Origin: Hirsutella rhossiliensis
Taxonomy: Eukaryota > Ascomycota > Sordariomycetes > Hypocreales > Ophiocordycipitaceae
Direction of reading: 5' to 3'
Assembly (NCBI RefSeq): GCF_020360975.1
Contig: NW_025408680.1
Span: 434,001 to 498,000 of the forward strand
DNA length: 64,000 bases
Positions 56,156 through 64,000 of the stretch are shown piece after piece. The translations under genes were made by a program, and so were the position numbers. The notes under the pieces were generated by a model. It had not been told where the DNA came from. It worked only from the letters and a program-made list of their open reading frames with translations, and did no database searches. Positions within the stretch are counted from its first letter, which is position 1. Every line of letters starts with the position of its first letter.

Positions 56156-59100
56156 ACTAGTCTTTAGAGCGTAAACTCGTTATTCCGTTTTATTTATACG
56201 GCGATAAGTAGCTTTATAAAGCTAAGAATACTTAGAGGATAATAGTATTATTTAGAAAAAATAAAATCTAGGGATTTAATAATTAAAGTAGTAACTACCT
56301 TAATAGCTAGAGTTAGGGACTTAATAAGGCGATAGACTTACTAGGAAATAAATAATTAGATAATACCTTCGCTAGTAGTAAAGGAAAAGTAATAAGCTAA
56401 TACTAAAAAAACCTAAGCTCCTATTATTAGCCCTACGACCCCTAATACTAGCGACTTAGTTAAGAAACTACGATTCTTATATAATACTTTAAAAGATATA
56501 AATAATAACGATAGCGTAATCTAAACCGTTCTAGAACCTTACTAAGACCTCTTACTTATATATATACTAATAATACTAATATAAGTACTAATAAGGGATA
56601 CCTTAATAACCTTAACCTTAGCTCTCCTTTACGCGGTAGCTTATAGAGAACGCTTACCTCCCGCTAATAAATAAGAAAGTAAGTAAGTAATAAGATAGTT
56701 ATAATAAGATATCCTTTAACTCCGAAAACTCTAACTTTAAATTTTATAACCTTATAATCTATAGGCATACTATATCTAGAAACGCTAGCCGTTAAGAGGG
56801 ATTATTTAATCCTATTACTAGCGATATAAAGAAAATTAAGTTAGATATTAATAAGATTGCTAATAGACTTAGAGATATACTCGCTAAAAGCTAAGATAAC
56901 CTTATAAGAAGACTCCGCTAACTATAACTCTTACTTATTAGTAAATTTAATAGTAAAAATATAACTAAATTCCTTAAGAAGTTTAATTAAGAGATACGCG
57001 TTAACTATATTTATAATAAGGATAAAATAGACTAGCTCGAAGTCTATATCTCCTCTATATAAGCCCTTACTATTAAAATTCTTATAAACGGACTTACCTA
57101 AGAAGAAGTAAAAAAGAGACTCCTTTAATACTACTATATATATAATATTAAATAACTAGAAACTACTAACGACCGCTTAGACTATTATAATACTAAAAAG
57201 CTTAAGACTATTATAGAAGTTATAGAATAGCTTAGTCTCTACTTATACCTATAGTATAAGGAATAACTTAACGGCTAGGAAGAATTTATAGTCTAATTAT
57301 ACTTTAACTACTATATAATACTAAAGGAGCTTATTATTAACGTTATAAAGAGAAATAGGAAGATATCTAAAGTTATCTTAAAACTTCTATATAAAAGCCT
57401 TATCTATATAATTAATAACTACTTAGTACCTTACTAGGACGTTAAGCGATAAGATATAGTATCTAAAGTCTATAATTAGAAGCTTAAGAACCTAAAGAAA
57501 GACTGGCTCTTTAAGGAAATTAACGAAGTAATAGAGGAAGCTGAATCCGATAAGGGCAAAGAAAAACTTCCTAAAGAGCTAAAGAAAATAGATAAGAGAC
57601 CTAGATAGCCTATAAAGGAGATCTTAGACCTAATAAAAGCCTTTAAAGATATAAAGATTAACCTTACTCGCTAGTAAGAGTAGATATTTAACTAGCTTAA
57701 TAGGGAATTATAAGAAGGTATAAGCAATAAGCGTAGAATCGGGTAATCGATAATATAAGCGGAAAGATCGGTCGAAGGAGTATAGGGTAGGATTTCGTCC
57801 GGAATTTATAACGAGCATATAAGGGGCTAAATAATATATTAAAAGAATAGCGTTATAAAAGATATATACGAACTTACTTATTCTATCTACTACTCCTAGG
57901 GAAATCCTTTGTCTTTTATAGACTATTGCTCGCCTACTAGTAGACTAATTAGTTAGCTTTCTAGTATATTCTATAGTGCTTAAAAAGCTCTATCTATAGT
58001 ATATCTTCCTAACTTAGTAGGTGGTCTAATTATAGCGTGATAGTTAACGTAAGACTATAGGTTCTAGCGTAAGTAGTAGATTTAACTAGAATGTTCTATG
58101 CCCTACCTATTCTCGTATCGCGGATATCTTCGGAACTACTAGGCCAAAATAGGCAATAGGGTATCCGTTCTACTCGTAATTAATTTATGCATTTAATATA
58201 TATTTTTGTTTATAAGGATAGGCTTATCCTAACCCGCTTTTCCTAGAGGAAGGTATAGATATTTAGTAGAGGTCTTTGTCTTTTAAGGGTTATTCTCTTA
58301 GACTGTATTATAGAGCCTCTTTTTACTAGCTTATTCTATAAAGCCTCCCTATGCCTATTATTTCTTTATAATAGTAAAATAGGAATATAAGGGTATATTC
58401 TTATAGGAATAAAGACATATTAATAGTAAAGGCTACTCTTTAAGTTATAAATAAGGAGGTAGCGTAAATACTATCGGATTTTACTACCTATCTAATTAAT
58501 ATATATAGCTTTAAGTTAATACTTTTAACCGGCCTAAGAGATACTTTTATTATAGTAAAGAAAGATACTACCTTAATAAGTATAAGGTATACTCTTAAGA
58601 CTATAAGATCGGATTTATAATATATAAAGTAGTAAATAGGACTCTTTACCTTAAAAGAAAAAATAATAAAAGCGTAATTCCCCTAGTACTTACTAATAGG
58701 TTTTCTTAAATAAGTATATATATTTAAAGGCTTATCGTATACTAGGTAGATACGTAGCTAGACTCCTTTATATTACTACTTATAAAATAGGTTAAAGCTA
58801 TAGTTATACTATCTTACCTAAATTAGGCTACTAGTAAAAGAGAATCCGGTTTCTTAGACTAGTTTTAGAGATATAGAAGCTTATATAAGTAGAAGCTAAG
58901 GAATCTAAAAGTAAGCGATATAAGAAAAGAAGTAAAAAGGATATCGGTTATTATAATTATAGATAATATATAATAAAGCAATATATATAATTAGATAATC
59001 TATATAACTATAATAGGGATTAATGCTTATAAGGGAAAAAGATAAAGAGTTAAAGAGAACGTAAAGGAAATCGAGATAATAAGAATAGTAAAAACTAGCC

Positions 59101-59353
59101 TAAAGATTATCCCTATATACTATAGATATAAAGTAGATCTAAATAAAAAGTTCGATAGACTTATAAATAAAATCGTTAAAGAAATTATATATAAAAGAAT
59201 CCCGATCCCTTTAAATTACCTAATCGACTTTATTCCCTAACTAAGTAAGAGACTTAGTATAAGATATATAGATATAGCTTAAGGTATAGAAAACACTAAA
59301 TTCTAGACCTTAGAGAAAGTAAAGAGTAATATAAGACCCTATAGAGCTATAAT
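56156..59353 (+). pseudogene. gag: Gypsy-2 copy 2 gag and start of protease region (RIP-mutated)
   Basis: Aligned with copy 1, the segment holds the gag N-terminal part (56270-56890), the middle part (56890-57703), and after E the zinc-knuckle region near 58550-58590 (matching 30585-30626). Former Cys and His codons are again Tyr. The protease equivalent lies beyond the Copia-3 insertion. Confidence 0.7.
57709..58405. repeat. Solo LTR E, 697 bp, family not otherwise in window
   Basis: The insertion is absent from copy 1, which has a single GGAAT at the site; here GGAAT flanks it on both sides (57704-57708 and 58406-58410). Its ends are TATAAGAA and TTCTTATA, a perfect 8-bp inverted repeat that before RIP fits TG...CA. 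Size, ends and 5-bp duplication indicate a solo LTR. It keeps more CpA/TpG than its surroundings and contains two CTTTGTCTTTTA motifs (57907 and 58271 region). Confidence 0.85.
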
Positions 59354-59829
59354 TCTCGCGAAGAGAGATACGAGAAGTGCATAAAAATATATAAAGGTAA
59401 AATTAAAAGTAAAGGGTCGGATAAGTAGGGCTAAGAGATTTAATTCTTATAGGAGCAGTAATTAAGGCAGGGGAGTAATTATTATATTGCTTTAATTTTC
59501 CTTCTTTCCTCTATCTAACGCCCCTTTTTATACCCGTCTAGCATCTTAATTAATAAAGAAGATCCTGCTTAAAGAAGCTACTAATATCCCTTTAACTACT
59601 AAGCTTTTTACTGGTTTTTCTCCTCCTTTCTAGCCTTTGCCGGTATATCCGTCTTATCTCTCGCTACCTCTATAGGAAGCTATCGCTACTTCTACTTCCC
59701 CTTATGCCCCTACCCTCCTCTCTGCACCTCCTTTTAGCTCCTTCCTTAAAACCTATTTTTTAGCTTCCTAGGTCCCTCGTACTAAGGGATATCTCCGAGA
59801 ACTACGAAATTAGGCCACGCTTCGCGACA
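59354..59829 (-). repeat. 3' LTR of Copia-3
   Basis: The 476-bp LTR runs TCTCGCGAAG to TTCGCGACA and is the fourth element copy of this LTR family counting the solo at 31963-32434. Confidence 0.94.
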
Positions 59830-62800
59830 CACCCCCTTAGCTATAGCCTGCCCCTTAAGGGCATAGCTAATACGGCTTCGGGCTAGTAAGCGTATAGAGG
59901 AGGTCTTAGTCTATACTTATCCCTTACTCGAGAAATCCGGGTTTTAGCCCCGGGCTCTTTTAGACCTACTTTAGGAAAAGGGGCCTAAGGAGGAAATTAA
60001 GTCCTATAAGAAAGGGGGGCTTCTCTAAGGATAAGTCCCTAAAAAGGGGCCTTTTAAGAAGAATAAGTCCTAATTAAGCTAAGGGCCCTCCTTTAGGATA
60101 AGTCCTAATTCCTCTCTTTGGCTATAGACGTCTCCTTCCTCCTACGTGCTATTAGCTCCTCTCGTAGACTCTTAAAGCGGGCTTTTAAGGATAGCTTCTC
60201 TCGAACGTCTTCTAGCCTAATTTACTATAAAAAGACAGCTAGCTTCTACTTCGGTAGGGGCTTTATAAGACCGTCGGCTTTTATCGATGCCGTTAGTACC
60301 TAACGGACGGAAATAAGTCCCCTTTAGACCTCTTAGCGTAACTAATGCTAGTAGATATCGATATACCGTAGCCGGGTCGATAGCTTACTGTTTTCCTCCG
60401 TAAGAATTCGTATAGTCTACGTGTTATCGCATTCTATAGCTAACGGGGACGGAATTTATAGTCGTAACGATATTAGTAGCCGGCTAAGGAAAATCGCTTC
60501 TTTTAACGCTTCTAAAAGAGCTAATAGCTCTGCCTCCGTGCTTAATATAGTAACGGTAGCTTACTTCGAAGCTCTCTAAGTAATAGTTCCTTTAAAAAGG
60601 GATATAATATACCCCTATAAGCTCTTTCTATCTAATAAATTGTCCGTAAAGGACGAATCGCTCGAATAGAGGAAGATTTCGGTAGCTGATTTCCTTCCCT
60701 GCCCTCCTAGGCGTAGACTATATAATCTCGTTAAATAGAGATAAAGGATAGCTCTGTCTGCTACTTCTTAATGCCTAGGGCTAGGATTCTAGTTATGCCT
60801 AGCTAGTCGGGAGACCGTAAAAGAGATATCCGGTCTAGTAGAAATAGCTAAAAAAAGCAAGGAGCCTACCTTTTATTAATATTAGTATTTCTTTTACTCC
60901 CTAGCTTAAAAGGACGGATTAGGTAAAAGCTCTTTATCTAATATAGGCGTAGAGGGAAGCTTCTTATCGAGGGAAGTAGGGAGGAATTTATAAGCGACCT
61001 TATCGATATAGGCGTCCTAGGTAAGCTAGATAGTCCGTTAGGACCTATTCCTAAGGATTCGTATCCCTAGGAACTACTTTAGCTCCCCTAGCCTAGTTAT
61101 CTTATACCTTTATTATAGGCCTTTTATAGCCTCCCTAGTAGTTACTTCTTCTTCTTTTAGGTAGGCCTAGATAATATCGTCGACGTAGAAGAAGACCGTG
61201 ATTTTACCCTTCTATATTATATACGGTTCCTAAGGGACTTTCTTAAAGCCTAGGGCTTCGAGGGAACCTATTAAATGCTATTGCTAAAGAAGGGGTAATC
61301 TTCGTAGTCCGTATAGAGCTTTCCTAAGCTATAGAACCTTTCCTAGCTATTAGAAGCCTAGTAGAAGGCGTATATAGATAACTTCTTCTTCCTTAAGAGG
61401 GTAGTTAACGAAGGCGTTAATTGCATCTATCTATTCGAGCTCGAGGTCGAATTCTACTACTATAGCTATAAGGGTCCGAAAAGACATCCCTACTAGGGTG
61501 GTTGCCCTAGTAGGTAGATCCCCTTTTTCCTATTAATTCCCGTAGACAACTAGCCGGGCTTTGCACTTTTAAAGGAAGCCGTGTTTATTAGTCTTATAGA
61601 TAAAGACCTACTTATAGCTAAGGACCTGTTTTCCTCTTGCCTTTTCCTTAAGGACCTCTTCGAAAGACCCTATCTCTTCGTATAAGGCTAGGTAGTCTTT
61701 CTAGGCCTAGAAAAACTAGTCTCTAAAGGGGTGTTTTTCTAGCTGCTTCTAGTTTACTAGTAGGTCTAGGAGGTCTCTTTTATATACCTTCCTTGCTAAT
61801 AGCTATAGCTTAAAGAGCCGGCCTGCTATAAATACTCCGTAGGAACCGTCTTTTATTAGCGTTAGGTAGAAGTCGGAAAATCGATCGAAATAAGGGAGAG
61901 ATTAGTCTTTTTTCGTATCGGGCCCTATACCTTCCTTTGCTTCTCGAAGTAGGGATAAAAAGGCAGCCGGGTAATCCTTTAAGAGAAGTGCCTTTCCTAC
62001 CCCCTTAGGGGCCGAGACGGGAAGACTAACTAAAAAAGCTGCTTCTAGATCTTCTTCTTATTCTATAAGAGGAGGCGTAGGGAGGTAGGCGTATTCTAGC
62101 TCTACCGCTTTCCTATAGTCTCCTTCTTCTTCTAGATTATCTAATCTAGTAGCTTCCTCTTCTTCGAAGTCGGCGTTATCCTCGACTGCTTCGACGTCGG
62201 TTTCTTCTTCCGTTTCTTCGTCTAGGACTTCTTCTTAAGACTGTTAGGAAGGGGGGATTTAAATCTTCTAAATTAGCTAACGTTAAGAGAGTAAGAGGGG
62301 CTATTAATCCCTCTTTCCGTCGAAGAAGCTAGATTCGTCGAAAATTATATCCCTAGTCGAAATAACCTTCTATAGAAGAGGAATCTAGATCTAAAAGATA
62401 TTCGTAGAATTATAACTAACGAGGTAACTAATAAAGGCTCTAGGATTAAGCTTTCTTTTCTTCTTCCTTTTTAGCTATATATCGGTAGTTATAGCGTATG
62501 CCTTATAGCCGTAGGCACGAAGGTAGGCTAGCGAGGCCCTCTTCTTCGTAAAGAGCTTAAGGGGGGATTTCTAGTTTATTCCTTAGTTTAGTTCCCTAGG
62601 GTCCTTAGGGTCCCTAGGGGTCCGGTTCTAAAGGTAATAAGCGGTCTTAACGACTTCCCTCTAAAGGTCGTAGGGAAGCCTCGTAGTAAGTCTTATCGTA
62701 CGGGCCCTTTCTATTATAGCACCCCCTAATCTTTCTACCCCTCCGTTCTAGGCCTAGGTATTCGGTGCTAACGGGAGGGGTAAAATGCCCCTTTTTCGAA

Positions 62801-64000
62801 GCTAATTTAAGATATCCTTCGTAAATAGCTCTCCGTTAGACCGTATCTTCTTTACCTTATAGCCGAAGTAGGATTTTATCTAGTTAACGAAGTCCCGGAG
62901 GGCAGACTAGTTATACTTACTTAGGTAGGTCCGTAAGAAATAGGGGAAAACTATCCCTAAAAAGGCGTCTATAAAAAACATTACCTTAACGAAGCTTTCC
63001 TAATCCCTAGAGACGTCGGTCTAGTCGACCTAAATTTCCTTATACGGCTGGTCCGGCCGTAAAGGCGTTCGTCTAGAAATTCGTCTCCTAGTCTTTCCTT
63101 AGCCGTAGTATTCGTATTCGATGGTCTTTAGGCCCCTTATTCGTACGCCCTATTATTAGCCTAGCTTATATAAAGCTAGGGGGCCCGGGTAACCGAGTCG
63201 TGCGTACTAAAGAATGCCGTCTCCTTAAGCTACTAAAAGAGGGTCTTTTATAGTAGACCTATTCCTCCTAGTAGGGAAAGCTAACTTCTTAAGTATTTCC
63301 TTCCTATAAATAGGTTAGAATTCGAGAACGAATTAACCGAATTTCTCCTCGATAAGCTTAATAGTCTAATTCTTCTAGACTAGCCTCGTAGGCTTAGACG
63401 TCGTATCCTAGAAGATTCCTTCCTCTTAAAGAAGGTAGAAGGAAATTAGGCTCGTTAAAAATCGAAGGCAAAAAGCTACCCTTTTTCGTCGAAGAATTCG
63501 TATAGATCTATTAGGTAATTTTATCGTGAAATTTACCCTTCCGTATCCCTCTATCCGTACGGTTAATTCCCCGGCAATAAGATATTCCCTCCGTGCCTTC
63601 TTAAAGGACCGGAATCGTAAGAGTATATTATAGATATCGAGGGAAGTACTAGAGTTAAGGATAGCTGATTTTCGTAGGGGATAGTTAGAGGGTCCTAACG
63701 GTTAGTCTTACTAATTCGTAGGGAAGACGAATGCCGGATTTGCTATACTAACGATTTTTCCTCGAATTTGCGGCTTAAATAAGGGCAGCGGCGTTAGTTA
63801 CTATTTCTTAGTAACCCGAATCTTATCTATCTTCTTTTGCAACGAGGGGTCCTCCTTAAGAGACTATTATATCGTTTCTTATAGCCTCTTTAAAGGGTTA
63901 AATCCTTTAGGTCGGTTTTCCTCGAAGACCTACTAGTATTATAATAATCGATAGCCTAGGGATTTATAGGCTAGGTAGCCGTTTCGTCTAGTCTTTCGTT
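59830..64000 (-). pseudogene. pol: Copia-3 pol (RIP-mutated, incomplete at window edge)
   Basis: Minus-strand reading follows Copia-2: RNase H, RT with Tyr-Val-Asp-Asp at about 61175-61190, and integrase with the zinc-finger and DDE motifs. TAA/TAG stops are more frequent than in Copia-2. The segment nearest the window edge corresponds to the end of gag or the protease region. Confidence 0.82.

Larger units (their letters stand above)
55776..59353 (+). mobile_element. Gypsy-2 copy 2, 5' part (continues past nested Copia-3 and the window edge)
   Basis: A 380-bp LTR (55776-56155) is preceded by CTAG, its presumed 4-bp duplication, and followed by ACTAGTCTTTAGAGCG as in copy 1. The interior matches 22560-23300, 29643-30440 and 30441-31390 of copy 1. 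It is interrupted by solo LTR E (57709-58405) and at 59353 by Copia-3. RIP is slightly weaker than in copy 1 (for example TTTAACGGG at the LTR start). Confidence 0.88.
59354..64000 (-). mobile_element. Copia-3 (Ty1/Copia), truncated by window edge, moderately RIP-mutated
   Basis: A 476-bp LTR (59354-59829) preceded by ATAAT (59349-59353) starts the element. The rest aligns with Copia-2 from 46976 to about 51150. Coding strand is minus, so this is the 3' LTR, and gag with the 5' LTR lies beyond the edge. RNase H is near 60650-60110, the RT box near 61165-61200, and integrase near 63150-62400. RIP level lies between Copia-1 and Copia-2. Confidence 0.94.

Noticed and set aside
1..64000. Alternative genetic code (TAA/TAG read through, TGA absent)
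   Set aside because: TGA is rare only because TpG is depleted. TAA/TAG occur exactly where RIP would change CAA, CAG, TGG or CGA codons.
1..64000. Mitochondrial DNA or AT-rich organelle sequence
   Set aside because: Nested elements with target duplications, chromodomains, and the preserved CpG with lost CpA fit RIP in nuclear DNA.
1..64000. Centromere
   Set aside because: A RIP-mutated transposon cluster fits fungal centromeres, but also subtelomeres and dispersed heterochromatin. Nothing in the sequence alone decides this; CENP-A mapping would.

Overview
The window is a block of nested, decayed transposable elements from a filamentous ascomycete (Pezizomycotina-like) genome. The main evidence is the signature of repeat-induced point mutation (RIP). 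CpA and TpG are nearly absent over most of the 64 kb: I counted one TpG and one CpA in the first 600 bases. CpG survives freely, and coding remnants are full of TAA/TAG stops at former Gln/Trp codons, with Cys changed to Tyr. I found no intact host gene, tRNA, rRNA or CRISPR array. Element families are chromoviruses (Ty3/Gypsy with a chromodomain), a second Gypsy lineage, Ty1/Copia, and one hAT DNA transposon, all typical of fungal heterochromatin.

Layout. (1) 1-3507: right part of chromovirus B' (minus strand). (2) 3508-5349: unassigned old DNA holding a solo LTR of Gypsy-2 (4904-5279). (3) 5350-14006: chromovirus A (plus; TSD ATTCT), split by a gag-only mini-element F (8707-10578). (4) 14007-15108: unassigned old DNA. 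(5) 15109-22086: chromovirus B (minus; TSD GGTTA). (6) 22184-55274: Gypsy-2 copy 1 (plus; 376-bp LTRs, 4-bp TSD CTAC), itself hosting Copia-1 (23301-29637), a solo Copia LTR (31963-32434), an hAT element (32815-35256), chromovirus D (38774-43678) and Copia-2 (46499-52835). Removing these leaves a Gypsy-2 of about 12.57 kb, with about 4.9 kb of extra sequence between integrase and the 3' LTR. (7) 55279-55771: old DNA. (8) 55776 to past the right edge: Gypsy-2 copy 2, interrupted by a solo LTR E (57709-58405) and by Copia-3 (59354 to the edge).

The most interesting observation is that chromoviruses B and D each carry, between the chromodomain and the 3' LTR, an ORF on the opposite strand. Each contains a perfectly spaced Zn(II)2Cys6 binuclear-cluster pattern (CX2CX6CX11CX2CX6C in B, CX2CX6CX8CX2CX6C in D), with all six cysteines turned into TAC/TAT tyrosine codons by RIP, followed by a helical, coiled-coil-like segment. 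Two separate element families therefore seem to have carried a fungal transcription-factor-type DNA-binding domain in antisense.

History. RIP strength gives a stratigraphy. Gypsy-2, A, B, B', D and F are saturated. Copia-1 is heavily mutated, Copia-3 intermediate, Copia-2 light with long readable gag, integrase and RT. The solo Copia LTR and the hAT element are essentially untouched and so arrived late or escaped. Domain limits inside mutated elements are approximate. LTR and TSD limits were read base by base.
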